A DNA stretch of 64,000 nucleotides from Antedon mediterranea (GCF_964355755.1 NC_092671.1:21106001-21170000), one strand, 5' to 3'. Shown: positions 11,765 through 23,118, counted from the stretch's first letter. Made by a program: numbers and translations. Notes: generated by a model not told the origin, from the sequence alone.

Positions 11765-12390
11765 TGGCGTTTCATAGAAAATAACGTTTTTCTGGCGGCG
11801 CCTCAACTTGTCGGCGGCTCAACTTGGCCTAATCCTGCATGGGGGAGGGCCATAAGAAAGCTTTACATTTCACACATGCATTGTATACGGTCAAACCATG
11901 GAGGTATAAAAATATTTTTATACCTCCATGGTCAAACCATGATGGAGCCGGTCAAACCATGGAGTACTACCTCCATGGTCAAACCTTACCTGCCGCTGAA
12001 AAAGGGGCCTGGTTTGCCATGTTTATGATATTTCGTGTGCTAATCGAGTCGAATGCAGTTTTAATGATGCACTCTTGGCGTTCCATATCTGTTCGTTTGT
12101 TCGTGTCGACACATTCAGTATCAAATGGCGATATTTCTGTATTTTTTCAATAAATTGCTTGCTTGCGAGTATTATATAAGGTATGGTTTAAAGATCTTTG
12201 GTTATGTTCGGCTTCGGGATGTTATACCATACTTAGGCCTAGGCTAGGCTAGGCTATTATAGGGGTCGTCGGTTTCGTGTTATGGGTCGTCCAATTCTAG
12301 GTCGTCCAATTCGAGGTCGCCCGGGTCGTTGGGGTCGTCCAATTCGAGGTCGTCGCTTACTACACACCCCCCCCCCCCGAAGCCCCCGGA
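11765..12390. repeat. outer inverted-repeat arm, right
   Basis: Inverted partner of 7280-7835. It ends in a tandem of the 15-bp GGTCGTCCAATTCGA unit (12284-12355) and a C-run at 12366-12378. The protein-like GRPIRGRP pattern read from it is repeat-derived. Confidence 0.8.
11889..11990. repeat. palindrome cluster with CCATGGAGGTATA
   Basis: A perfect 36-bp palindrome is centred near 11918: CCATGGAGGTATAAAAAT followed by its reverse complement. Further GGTCAAACCATGG words surround it. The left outer arm holds only a decayed counterpart, near 7644-7662. The same word recurs as a palindrome at 29856-29880. Confidence 0.75.
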
Positions 12391-12552
12391 AGCAACGCGT
12401 TCTAGCGTCATTTGAGGTCTTTTTAATCAGATTTAAGGTAGCCATTTTTTCCATTTTTTATAATGCATAAATAAAATACTGCGTGCAAAAAAACGATGCG
12501 CGATGACGGTTTCAATCCATATTTTTCAATTTAAAAAATAAAAGTTCAAAGA

Positions 12553-12800
12553 AAATTTTGAAAAATAGAGTTGGAGGTCCCGGAAATTGGACTTATTATA
12601 CTTCAAAACATGAAAAAAAATATATAAGTTCCTATCATGGGTTGTGACTGAGCTAAGAAATGTTTGAAAAATAGAGATGTTAGGTCCCGGAAAATGTACT
12701 TCCTTTTCTTCGAAATATGACCAGCTTTATTGTTGGGGCTGAGCTAAGAAAATGTTTAAAACTAGAGCTGCAGGTCTTCAAAAAACTGCATTTTATACTT
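12553..12800. repeat. ~105-bp degenerate tandem, three copies
   Basis: Three copies of a unit containing TGAAAAATAGAG, AGGTCCCGGAAA and GACTGAGCTAAGAAA, at about 12553, 12662 and 12745. Non-coding. Confidence 0.7.
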
Positions 12801-14400
12801 TGGAAACATCAGGCCTAGAGGCTTAAAAAACGCAAGCGTAGACCTTTTTCAGTCGGGGAAAAAAGTTTATTCCTCCAAGGTGTATGCATGCGTACCATCT
12901 GGACTTCCGAGTGGTGAGAAATTCATGACATACAGGATATTGAAAATGTAATAACTATAGCTATAATGTTGGCTAAGCGAAAATGGCATGTTTTTTTGTT
13001 TAGTAATGGATGAAAAATTTATTTTAGGTGCCCCACGGTACAGAAGGTTACTTGTAAATTAAAAAATTGGTGAACAAACGAACAATTAACATAATTCGTT
13101 TTTGCTGTAGTGTAGCGTACGTCGATGCAGTACACGACGTAACCGTCGGTAAACTTCGCCTGGAAAATAACACATTACACATTTTGGTCCCTGGATGAAA
13201 CTTGATATCACGCGTCTCGACCCAACGTTGAACGATTCGTACAAAGGGATACCGTCAGACAAGTGCGTACCTAGCTATTGTTTAGTAGTAAGTTAGATCG
13301 CTGGCAATAATGAATGCATATAAAGTGCATAATATCACTCTGACGTACTCTCACGGTCAATGAAACGTCGCGGTTTTCTAGGCGCTGAAGCTAGCTACGA
13401 AGTGAACGCGAACGCTTTTTACTGTATATTATATTCCCCGACAAAAAGTACACGTGTTCCCTGACGTTAAGTTTTTGTCTGTATTTCTCCAGCAAACAAT
13501 TTACCGCGTACCGCGTACATGAAGCGCTAAGCTATTGCTTGTCGTCACATGATCGACTGCGCATGTTTTACATCGAGTTTGTAGTCAGTTCAGATTCCGT
13601 AATTTAATTACCGGTATTTTTTCATTTTATATTAGCATATTTTTGTTTGTATACCATTGATAATGTAAATTTTGTATATATATAATGATATTGTCTTTAG
13701 TTAAACAAGACAAGAAAAAATACCAACCGAGGAAATAGTGGACCTTTTGGGACTTGGGGGGGGGGGGGTGCGTCTGCACCCAACGCACCCCCCCCCCCCT
13801 GGATACGGGCCTGCCAGCAGAGGGAAACCCCCGTAATTACTCCGCCGTTACAACGCACCATCTGAAGATGGGGAAACCCCGGCGGAGTTTTACGATGATA
13901 TCAGTCGCGTTCGAAATCGGTTGCCTTTAATTTTGGTCGCGATAAAATGATGTTATACGATCTAGATCATTTTTACTTTGGTGAATATTTATTATTATTA
14001 TTAGGCCTATATTAATAATATGTAAACATAGTTTAAGATTATAGTATTATCCAGCATAATGTCATTTAACAGTACATAATTATTAAAATGTGAAATATTT
14101 TATAGGAAACGTAGGCTACGTCTGTGTCTTTTATTTTATATGCAACAAATTACGTGAAACAATTTATTTATAAACATTCAGTTTACTATTATTATATACA
14201 TATAACAATGAACATTGATTTTAAGCCGGGAAAGGCAATCCCATCATTATATCCATTATAAAATTGCATCATATCACCACTATGTGTCGTAAATGATGAC
14301 GTGCGTGTGTGTATTCGTCGTACGTCCGTCGTGTACGTATTATTCCGTGCCTCTTCAGTGTCTTGTTTAATTTAAAATTAAATAAACACCCGATATGAGG
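12801..14400. other. CpG-richer DNA without a recognised gene
   Basis: From about 13060 to 13580 CpG words are more common than in neighbouring DNA, compatible with a promoter-like or simply less decayed region. I find no supported open frame. A hairpin with CTCCGCCG and CGGCGGAG arms lies near 13839-13888. The rest, to 14400, is AT-rich. Confidence 0.35.
13752..13800. repeat. G-run/C-run hairpin
   Basis: A run of at least eleven G followed by TGCGT is mirrored about 10 bp later by ACGCA and a run of about thirteen C. It could form a stem of 16 bp or more, or a G-quadruplex on either strand. Such tracts are also error-prone in assembly. Confidence 0.7.
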
Positions 14401-14420
14401 ATATTTATTAGGCATGATAA

Positions 14421-14603
14421 TTAGAATGTTCTATAACCAAAAGGGTTGAAAAGAATTTCTTCAGTAAAATTATCATTGTGCTGTTGAATAAAAGGCGACT
14501 CGGCCGCCATCTGAAACATTCTCTGAAACCAATCGGAGCTGCGCCTTCTGGTATCTGTTTCCTCACAGCTGCTACGTCTTTCTGTTGACCGTCGGGGATT
14601 TCC
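14421..14603 (-). CDS. possible 3'-terminal coding exon of an unknown host gene
   Basis: On the minus strand a splice acceptor (…TTTTTTAAAAAG) is followed from 14603 by about 60 codons to a TAA at 14421-14423. A polyadenylation signal AATAAA follows about 12 bp later (near 14403-14408). The peptide starts with an Arg/Ser-rich part (RRSTERR, TRRRSSDW) and ends in an aromatic-rich tail (FNPFGYRTF). Base composition is more GC-rich than the flanks, as expected for real coding sequence. I do not recognise the protein and found no upstream exon. It could also be a chance frame. Confidence 0.35.
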   Translation of the reverse strand, partial: GNPRRSTERRSSCEETDTRRRSSDWFQRMFQMAAESPFIQQHNDNFTEEILFNPFGYRTF

Positions 14604-15143
14604 CTTTTTAAAAAACACGCACACGATACTGTACGATGGTTTTTCCATGGTCAAAATGTAGCATTTTAATTTTACTAAAATACCTGCATGTAAAACAATC
14701 ATATCGGCGATGAAATCCTTTTTTTTTATTTCTTCATTTTGAAAAGTCATTATAAAATTAAGACACATAACTTGAACTACTGTAAATCTATACGAAGGCC
14801 TACTACTAGTACTACACATTTATACATTTATTATATTATCCTAAAAAATTAGCTGGTATCCACGCGTAGGTTGAAGAAAGATTCGTAATTGTGGCTCTGG
14901 TAACTAATTTTAAAATCATATTAAATTAACATTTTCGAAACTATAAATCAGGGATAATCTTTTTAGGGACTATTTTTTTTAATGATTTTTAAAAAGCACA
15001 TCACTCCATTAAAACCTGTAAAATAAAAATTAAAACACAAATTATGTATATAATAGGATAAACATTATAATGTATACGACATTTAGCGCGACCAAAGTAA
15101 CAACGCAATCGATATCAAACGTACCCAATATGATTAAAACCGT

Positions 15144-15358
15144 GGGCGACTTTGCAATGGGGCGACTTTGCGTTGGGGCGACTTTGCGATGGGGCGAATT
15201 TGCGTTGGGGCGACTTTGTAATGGGGCGACTTTGCGATGGGGCGACTGTGCCGGGGCGACTTTGTTTTGGGGCGACTTTGCGATGAGGCGACTTTGTATT
15301 GGGCGACTTTGTATTGGGCGACTTTGTATGGGGCGACTTTGCGATGGGGCGACTTGAC
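15144..15358 (+). repeat. 17-bp GGGGCGACTTTGCGATG tandem array
   Basis: About 12-13 copies of a 16-17-bp unit with small variants (GCGTTG, GTAATG, GTATT). Long open frames on both strands here are produced by the array. 14604-15143, before it, is AT-rich with nothing further supported. Confidence 0.95.
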
Positions 15359-15675
15359 TGGATCCCGGCTCTACTACGAGGCCTTTTTATGCTCATAGGA
15401 TAGCTTTTTTTGCGGCGTACCTAATATAGGCCTATGCCTAAGCCAACTTCCAACCCACCCCATCATACCACCCAAATAATTGGTTGATTTCACGCTAGTA
15501 GGCCTAGCCTAGCTACGATATTCATTATGCCCTGCTAAAAAGGTAGATGCCATAACCTGCTACTATTCTGGTTGCCGAGTGGATTTTATATTGAATATAG
15601 TCTATAACGTTACAAATTGTCTCCAGATAGGAACCTAATGACAGCGATATCGTGTATTAAAAGTACTTAATACAG

Positions 15676-16060
15676 TCAGATAGGTCTCTGGTAGACTGTC
15701 GACAGCCTTCCAGCTACAGAATCGGGTGGAATGAGTTTGGTTGGTATATTAAGTGATCGAAGAAGCAGTTGTTTCGATATAGTGGAATAAAAAGAATGTG
15801 AAAGAAGTAGATCAAGATAGTTTCCAGTGCTGTGATAATTATGATATTTAATTAGATCAATATTTATATCCTCCATAATGTGACACTTTTTATTTTCAGA
15901 ATCAATTCTACTTAGAACGCTGTCTAGTGATTAGAAAAAAGGTCAATACAACTTCCAGGTGGACGGTGTATTATACCGACAACAGTAGATTTTTTGTTAT
16001 GCCATGTCTGATTTTAACATTCATATCATTATGAACAAATACCACCAAATCTAGTTGACC
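15676..16060 (-). pseudogene. LINE endonuclease-domain remnant
   Basis: Minus-strand translation gives an RPPGSCIDLF word (around 15940-15970). About 25 residues later comes a stretch like the catalytic GDFN-hD motif of LINE apurinic endonucleases, read here as EDINIDLIKYH, then GNYLDLLLSHSF. This order matches the middle of the endonuclease domain of Jockey/CR1-type LINEs. Stops and frame changes interrupt it. The element is 5' and 3' incomplete. From 16061 to 16745 I see only AT-rich DNA. Confidence 0.6.
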
Positions 16061-16749
16061 TATTTTTAGAGAAAAAAGTATAGTTGTGTAAGGAGGGAGT
16101 TGGCGACCTACTACTGAAAAAAATCAATGCTTACAAAAGACGTTTAAGTGGGTCTACTTTAGTTTTAACACTTCTAATGTCCAGATGACAAAGGGAAAAG
16201 TTAGTATTGGAATCATTTTTTAATTAAACTGGTCACAATCATAATGTGAGCAGTTTAATATCAAAAGTTTAATTGATCGTTTAATTAAATCTGTTGACTG
16301 CTCATCAAAATTATCAAGGTTATGAGTGAACAGGATAAAGTTAGGTAGATTTGAAATTACACTAGCAATCATTGAGCTAATACAGTTGAACAATTAATAT
16401 TATATATAATGTACATGACGCAAAAAAAAAAATAAAAATAAAAAATAAATAAATATAAATAATTAATAAAAATATGATTAAGAAAATTATATGCAAGTTC
16501 ATTACAAGGTAAGTCTTATAAATAAATAGTCCATTTCTTTGCTTCTTTGCTCCGCTAAATAATCAGGTCCATGATGGTCCAATATAACACAAGGTACACG
16601 TCTACTAGACCTTCTAAAAGTTGAATATACGATTATATAGGCCTACGTGACAATGTGCGATAAATACTTGAAGAGTTATTCAAATTGCATTCTGATTGAG
16701 TCATTAGGACTACTCACGATAAGGCATTCCATATATATACAATGTGCCG

Positions 16750-17435
16750 TTACGAAAAGACGGGTGCGTGCCTGCTTGATATGCCTTCGACATTACATCC
16801 TTTAGTTGATGTTTTTTTCACATCAGATATGGGTAGGTCTTCCATGACATAAAAGCTTTTTTTCTTTATATTTTTAGCCTTCGATAGGATAAAGAACCTT
16901 TGCGGTCTACCTGTTCTGTATGTATTTTCAATGGTAACGCCTGCCAAGTCAAGTTCCTTATCCATTAAATTTGATATTTCATCTATCAGATTGTTTTCCT
17001 TCCTTTTCTGGGATGCCTCCAAATCTTAGATTGAAACTCCTAGTACTGTATATCTTTCCATTTTGAGTAATTCCTTTTCCAAAACGCTGATTCTGTCACC
17101 CGTTTCTTTCAGTTCCGATTCAATTGAAGTGACGCTAGCCTCCAGTCCAGTCACTTCCGTTTTTATTTAAGTTGTATTTTCCATTGATTTTCCATAGCAG
17201 ATTGTTTATTTTCTATTTCTTCCATTCTGTTAATCAATACCTGTTGATTATCTTTTATTGATTTATTTCCATTGTCAATTTTTGAGTTAATATCAGCTGC
17301 AAATTTCGGTTTAGCTTTTATAAAATTTGCACAGAAAACAGATTTATATGCTATTATGATCTGAATATCAAGAACATTGTTGTCAGTGTGCTTTCCATTT
17401 TTTGTCCAAAATGAAAATTGTCTGAGCAACAACAA
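16750..17435 (-). pseudogene. LINE ORF1-like protein remnant (coiled coil plus RRM-like)
   Basis: Read from 17435 downwards, the minus strand encodes heptad-like helices (INSKIDNGNKS, RMEEIENKQSAMENQW), then LEASVTSIESELKETGDRI and LEKELLKMERY. After a frameshift comes NLRFGGIPE, then NLIDEISNLMDKELDLAGV, where ORF1 proteins carry their RRM-like nucleic-acid-binding domain. A coiled coil followed by an RRM-like domain is the layout of L1/Tx1-type ORF1 proteins. At least two frameshifts or stops are present (around 17020-17040 and 17160). The matching ORF2 is not adjacent; the minus-strand endonuclease at 15676-16060 is of a different LINE type. Confidence 0.55.
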
Positions 17436-17649
17436 ATTAATTATTTTTTAGATACGCGAGGCTAGGCACAAAAAATGACAGAAAAAAAGAACTGACATGA
17501 ACTCGTCACTTTGAGTTAGTTGGAATATTGCATATAGAAAAAGATTATACCATTATGACCTTAGCTGAAGAATACGATATGTTGTTAGTGCTGAATTCTG
17601 TCTATTTTGTGTCTTATACTATATACAGTATACACAGTAATAATCTGTA

Positions 17650-17860
17650 TACATATTACATACAGTGTAGAATAGGTGAAATTACGGGACCCGCCATTTA
17701 TTCCAATTTTTAACATGGTGACGGTATCAAAATAAAACACGGAGATAGCAATTTCAGAAAATTATCTCAGCAACAACATATTAACGTGTAGAAGAAATTT
17801 GAGTACACAAAATATAGATGCGTGCTCTCTTAAAAATGTGATGAACTACCCCAGAGGCAT
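17650..17860 (+). repeat. dispersed repeat, second copy of 1720-1925
   Basis: Collinear with 1720-1925 for about 200 bp (TACAGTGTAGAATAGGTGAA, GGGACCCGCC, CAACAACATATTAACGTG, GATGAACTA). Here the TGACGTCA core is mutated to TGACGGTA. Confidence 0.75.
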
Positions 17861-17864
17861 TTGG

Positions 17865-17945
17865 TTAGATGAGTGATTGGCATCCTTATACCAGTATCAC
17901 AGAACGACAGACTTTTTGTTTGCTGCAATAGGCCCGCCAGACCCC
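17865..17945 (-). repeat. inverted copy of the 21785-22065 repeat
   Basis: On the minus strand it matches parts of 21792-21848 (CAGACAAAAAGTCTG, GATACTGGTGTAAGGATGCC-like) and 22036-22060 (CTCATCTAACCAAATG). A deletion lies between the two parts. The copies are inverted and flank the LINE at 18117-20880. Confidence 0.65.
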
Positions 17946-18116
17946 CCGAGGGAGGGCCGAAAATGAGGATAGCATAGATAAGTGAGGTACCACTCAAAAT
18001 TAATGCCAAATGAACAAGGCCTTATAGAAAACAATATGTTGCCCAATGCTTTTTAGAAGAGTATAATAATAATTTGTAACATAATGTGGTTATTATGTAC
18101 ATAAAACTCCACTGCC

Positions 18117-20690
18117 AACAATTGTTTTTTGTAATGTACAGAGTATAAGAAACAAAATAGATAAACTAAGAGCGAACGTAAAGTTCTTAACGGTTTTTCG
18201 CGAGTCGAGCATGATTTGTTTGTTAGAAACATGGCTGACGGATAATGATCCAGATTCCTCAGTTGATCTTGACGATTACACATTGATTAGAATGGATAGA
18301 AATGAAAATTCAGGTAAAAACAAAGGAGGTGGCGTGTGTGCTTATTTAAGTGAAAAATACTGCAAACCATCGCATATCACTGTAAGGAGTGAAGTATGTA
18401 ATAAGGACATTGAATTGCTTGCGATTGATATGCGCCCATATTACCTCCCAAGCGAGATCAAGTGAAGGTGTTTGTGGTCTATATCCCACCATCAGCAGAC
18501 ATTAATATAGCAGCAACCACAGTATATGATCTCATTTCTGAAGCAGAAAATAATTCGCCTGAAGCAGCTAAATTCAACATGGGGGATTTCAACTCATGTT
18601 CATTAAAAGAATACCTACCTACATACCAGCAATATGTTGATTGTCCAACACGCAACAATACATGTATCGACCTTTGTTATGGAAATATTGATGGTGCATA
18701 CAAGTGTAAAGCTATGGCAGGTCTTGGCAAATCTGACCACAATATGATCAGCCTCTTTCCAATATATAAAACCCGTCTTTGTGATAAACCCTCAAAGAAG
18801 AAAATAAAGGTGAAACGTTGGACTGAGGATGCCAGCGAGACACTTAAAGGGTATTTTGAATGCACAATCGGGGATGTATTAACGGAAAATGCAGAAAATT
18901 TGAGCGAAGCGACCCTCGTTTTATCCGAATACGTAAGATTCTGTGAGGAAATTATAATACCTGTATCAAGAATTAAGGTTTTTTCTAATAATAAACATTG
19001 GGTGTCCAAAGAACTCAAAGGACTCCTTAATGAGAAAAAGAAATGATTTTATTGACGGAGAGAAAGAGAAGCGGAAAGATATACAGAGGCAAATCAAGCG
19101 GAAAATTTCTGAATGCAAAAAGTAATATAAAAATTAAATTGAAAGGTCCTTCCGAAATCGTGACTCATCTAAGGTTTGGCAAGGTATGCAGAATATTACT
19201 GGTTATAAACCGAAGGCAAAGAGTGTTGTTGTTGACTATGAAAAGAAATATGCAAATGATTTAAATGCCTTCTACAACAGATTTGATAAAGTGGACGTTC
19301 GCTTGAACATGAGGGAAACAACAAAACGCGTTAGTAAACTGCCGGTGCCCTCGGAAAATTTTCAAATCACTGTGGACGAAGTGAACTTATTATTTAAAAA
19401 AATTAACCCACGTAAGGCAAAATGTTCCGATAATATTAGTTGTAAGACTCTTAAAATGTGTGCCGATCAGTTGGCCATTCCTTTTCGTAAACTTTTTCAA
19501 TCCTCTGTAAATGACTCAATAGTTCCAATGTTGTGGAAAAAATCAACAATCATGCCCATTCCCAAAAAAACTAAATCCCAAGGAAATGAATTACCTTAGA
19601 CCCGTGGCCCTTACATGTGTACCAATGAAGTGTTTGGAAAAATTTTTTAAAAGTAAGCTAGTTGCCTCAGTGGAGAATCTGCTAGATATAAATCAATTTG
19701 CATATCGTCCAAACAGGTGTGTTGAGGATGCAGTGCTTCTGCTCCTTAATAATGTTTCTGAGCACTTAGAGAAAAAAGGTTGCTTTGCGAGAATTCTTTT
19801 TGTTGATTTCTCAAGTGCTTTCAATAATATTCAACCATATGTTCTGGCTAATAAGCTTATCAATCTAGAGGTTAACCCACTGATTATAAAATGGCTACTT
19901 AATTTTTTAAAAGATAGAGAACAGCGTGTTAAGCTAAATTAAATGTTGTCCTCGTTTTTTAAAGTTAACATGGGTGTTCCACAAGGTTGTGTGTTGTCAC
20001 CTTTATTGTATACAATATACAAATAATACAAAAACTACACTGCTCTGATTGGTTATCTGGATTCAAAAGATGATTTAATGACAGGCTTCTTAGACAGTAT
20101 TAATATTTTTCACGAATGGTGTAAAGATAATTTTTTAGATCTAAATATTAATAAAACTAAAGAGATGGTTTTTGATTTTCGAAAGAAGATAAATTACCTT
20201 CCCAAGATCAAAATAAATGGTGAGACCATTTTGGAAGTTAAAACTTACAAATATTTAGGGGTTGAAATTGATAATGAACTTAAATTTGATGCAAATAGTA
20301 GGTGCATATACAATAAATTACAAAAACGTCTCTTCTTTCTACGCAAATTAAACTCTTTTAAAATTGACCGTACTATTTTACAACTTTTTTATACTTCTAT
20401 CTTAAACAGTGTACTTAGTTTTTGCCTTATATGTTATTATGGTAATTCACGTTTTAAAGATAGACTTTTACTTAATAAAATAGTTAAACAAGGCAGTAGA
20501 ATAGTAGGCTCTTAACAAAAAGGAATTAGTAATTAAAAAATTGAAAATTATTTTAAAAGACCACGCTCACCTTCTGCACTATAACTTTAACAAAAGTCAA
20601 CGTAGTGACAGACTCCTTCAAAGAAAAATTAAAACAAATAGATATGGCAATTCATTCGTCCCTGGTGCAATACGATTTTATAATGGATGA
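18117..20690 (+). pseudogene. L2/CR1-like LINE ORF2 (endonuclease plus reverse transcriptase), defective
   Basis: The endonuclease starts at about 18117 (CNVQSIRNKIDKL, LLETWLTDND, GGGVCAYLS) and continues with VVYIPPSA, MGDFNSC, CPTRNNTCIDLCYG and SDHN, in the canonical order. The RT follows with NPRKAKCSDNIS, PVALTCVPMKCLEK, NQFAYRPNR and LFVDFSSAFNNIQP, then MGVPQGCVLSPLLYTIY. The segment that should hold the catalytic [F/Y]ADD box is deleted: the frame jumps near 20020-20040 to TALIGYLDSKDD. The C-terminal part runs to about 20690 (DHAHLLHYNF, SFVPGAIRFYN). Frame changes lie near 18463, 19043, 19190, 19590, 19940 and 20515. The element cannot be autonomous. Confidence 0.85.
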
Positions 20691-20880
20691 CATGCGCTAG
20701 TTTGATTTATTGTGGTATTTTAATCGACATTTTAGGATTTTATATGTATATTTTGTATGGCTTTTATATCGTATTTTATATTTTATGTACTGTATCCATT
20801 TTATATTTGTATGTACTGTATTTTGAAAAGGCCAACAGAGTTTCCCCATGGGGATAATACAATTTTAATTGAATTAATAT
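20691..20880 (+). other. LINE 3' untranslated tail
   Basis: Follows the LINE coding part and ends in GTTTCCCCATGGGGATAA and short AATTG-type repeats, as is common at CR1/L2 3' ends. From 20881 to 21394 I see AT-rich DNA with no gene. Confidence 0.5.
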
Positions 20881-21394
20881 TTAAACATAATTCTGACCAA
20901 ACCCAGTAGTATTAAATAAAAATAACCTTTACAATGAAAGTTTTCATTTTATTTAAATATTTCTTTGTTATATAAATCCAAAGGCAAATTACTGAAAAAA
21001 TGACAATGCTGTGGCTGGATCTCAATGGAGATACAAAAAAAAAGCGAATCATTATTTTTTTACCTAAAATTGTATGTAAAGTAGGCCTATAAATAGTTCA
21101 GTATATGTACTGTCCCTATAGAAAAAAGGTATTTAACGTTATTTCTGTAAAAGTACAGCGTTTAGTAGTCAGTAAAATATGTTTTAGGTACATTCCAACC
21201 ATATCATACGTTGACAAGTTTTTATTATTTGGCTTATATAAGTTTTAAGTGAAACTCTTAAAACTATTTTTCCCTTTAGAATGGTAATGATCATTTTATC
21301 GTAATGGATGGGATATATTATCAAATGTTTTGTGTTTGTTCGATTAAAGTTAAACTTTATTCAATTAAACATGTTGTTTTGGGTTTTTTTTTTG

Positions 21395-21784
21395 CTGCTG
21401 GTGGTATCTACAATATCTAAGGTAGGCTATACTTGGGGTAAATGGGGTTTCTAGTCGAACTTTAGAGGGGTCTGCCAGGGCCAAGGCAGTGTACAGATAG
21501 TCTGTAATTGGTCATTTGGTATTGCTTACATTGGGCTAAATCATATAACATTGGTTGCTGGTGGTATCTACAATATCTATGCTGGGCTTGTTGGGAAAGG
21601 GGGGTCTCTAGTCTAACTTTAGAGGGGTCTGCCAGGGCCAAGGCAGTGTACAGATAGTCTGTAATAGGTCATTTGGTATTGCTTACATTGTGCTAAATCA
21701 TATAACATTGGTTGCTAGTGGTATCTACAATATCTAAGCTGGGCTAGTTGGGGGAAGGGGGTTTCTAGTCTAACTTTAGGGTGT
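21395..21784. repeat. ~157-bp tandem repeat, about 2.5 copies
   Basis: Copies start near 21395, 21553 and 21711 and share GGTGGTATCTACAATATCTA, TCTAGTC-AACTTTAGAG, GCCAGGGCCAAGGCAGTG and CAGATAGTCTGTAAT. The copies are very similar by eye, implying recent expansion or homogenisation. Confidence 0.9.
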
Positions 21785-22065
21785 CTGGCACTTGCGGTGC
21801 AGCAGACAAAAAGTCTGTCGTTTGTGATACTGGTGTAAGGATGCCAATGGGTATCCCATGGTGGTAAAATTAGGTGGTATCTCTCTCATTTAACCAGTGC
21901 CTATTTTTTAGCACCTTTCGGGGTCCCCCTCCCCCCAGTCTAGACGCAGCAGGGGGTATCCGGCAGACTCCCATTTTAATTTACATAAAGTGACCCCCAA
22001 CACATTTTAATAGTCAGATATTGGTACCTAGCTCATCTAACCAAATGTCTCTGGGCTGCCTGTCT
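21785..22065 (+). repeat. dispersed repeat, inverted relative to 17865-17945
   Basis: Contains GCAGACAAAAAGTCTG, GATACTGGTGTAAGGATGCC and CTCATCTAACCAAATGTCTC. It continues directly from the 157-bp array, suggesting that both belong to one larger element. Confidence 0.6.
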
Positions 22066-22099
22066 ATATGGTGCAAAAGATGAAAATACTACATTTTTA

Positions 22100-22832
22100 G
22101 TCGCGTGGAAGCGACTCTATAGTTCACTATGTCGGTTTGTCGGTCTGTCGGTCTGTCGGTCCGGTATCACTATGCGTTTTATCACTTTCTGACCTTATCT
22201 TGATATCAGTTTAATCTAGCTAGGTCAATTTTTCACAGTATATTCCTTATGGCCAGGAATCGATGTGGTTATGTTTTCACGGTGCGCAATAAAAAATTAC
22301 GCGGTCTACGCACGATTTAACGAAATCACGTTTGTAATCATATCTTCACAACCATGAATCACAATTAAATAAAATTTGGTACTCATAAATTTCAGGGCAT
22401 AAATCATCATATGGCAATACAATTACGTGCGTAGCGCATGTAACGCATGCGTACGCGCGCTTAACATTTTCAAAATTTATTTTCGATGAAATAAGTGTAC
22501 GTTTCAGGCAATTTTAAGCGTTTACAAAATTGCCATGAGTGCGCATATTTTTGCGCGCGCACTGCGCGTTAAATGTTATTGCGCACTCTTTTTGCCCGAT
22601 TTCTGTTTTCTTGACTTACTTTTCAACTCGAAATCACGTTATACGGGCACGTCAAAAGTGACAGGCTACGCACGTGTAAATTAAAAAAATATAAATGTTT
22701 TTAAACATTTCAACATTTTTAAACATGTTCAGTAATTTCGGTCACTATAGTTCACTATGTCGGTCGGTCGGTCTGTCTGTCGGTCTGTCTGTCGGTCCGG
22801 TATCACTATGCATTGTAGCACGCGACTTAATG
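22100..22832. repeat. GTCGG-rich palindromic element
   Basis: Starts with AGTCGCGTGGAAGCGACT and ends with AGCACGCGACTT, so AGTCGCGT is inverted at the two ends. Each end also carries TATAGTTCACTATGTCGG, a run of CGGTCTGT units and CCGGTATCACTATGC. The interior has many CpG-containing GCGCGC words. No coding sequence. I recall similar GTCGGTC blocks as widespread in marine-invertebrate genomes. Confidence 0.65.
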
Positions 22833-22834
22833 GC

Positions 22835-23115
22835 TGTTGGCCTTGTTTTATTCAACTGGCCATATGATAACGTCACAACATCTGATTTGCAAAATGTTCA
22901 CATGAATTTGTATCTTCAATCCAATAGCTTCTGTCATATTGTGACAGCTATAACAGATTGAATTAAATTGAAAATAAGTGACCCACCTTATTAAATTTTT
23001 TAGACATTATGACGTCATCAAAATTAAAATATTTTTAACTCATGTGAAAGACAGTTGATTGACCTAGACAATATTAAAATCTCGGGAGAAATGGAATATG
23101 GATAAGCCATGAGAC
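22835..23115 (+). repeat. dispersed repeat with a TGACGTCA core
   Basis: Same family as 1955-2310: CAACTGGCCATATGATAACGTC, ACATGAATTTGTATCTTCAA, TATGACGTCATCAAAAT at about 23009-23025, and GACAATATTAAA-CTCGGGAGAAATGG. It abuts the GTCGG element, and both may be one unit. Confidence 0.7.
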
Positions 23116-23118
23116 TCA

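Noticed and set aside
7280-12390. Inverted repeat as an assembly artefact
   Set aside because: The arms differ by many scattered substitutions and by indels, and the spacer is unique, which an artificial duplication would not show. Long-read confirmation is still desirable.
12257-12470. GRPIRGRP repeat peptide on either strand
   Set aside because: Encoded by the 15-bp GGTCGTCCAATTCGA tandem in the inverted-repeat arms. The same pattern appears in the opposite orientation at 7310-7376.
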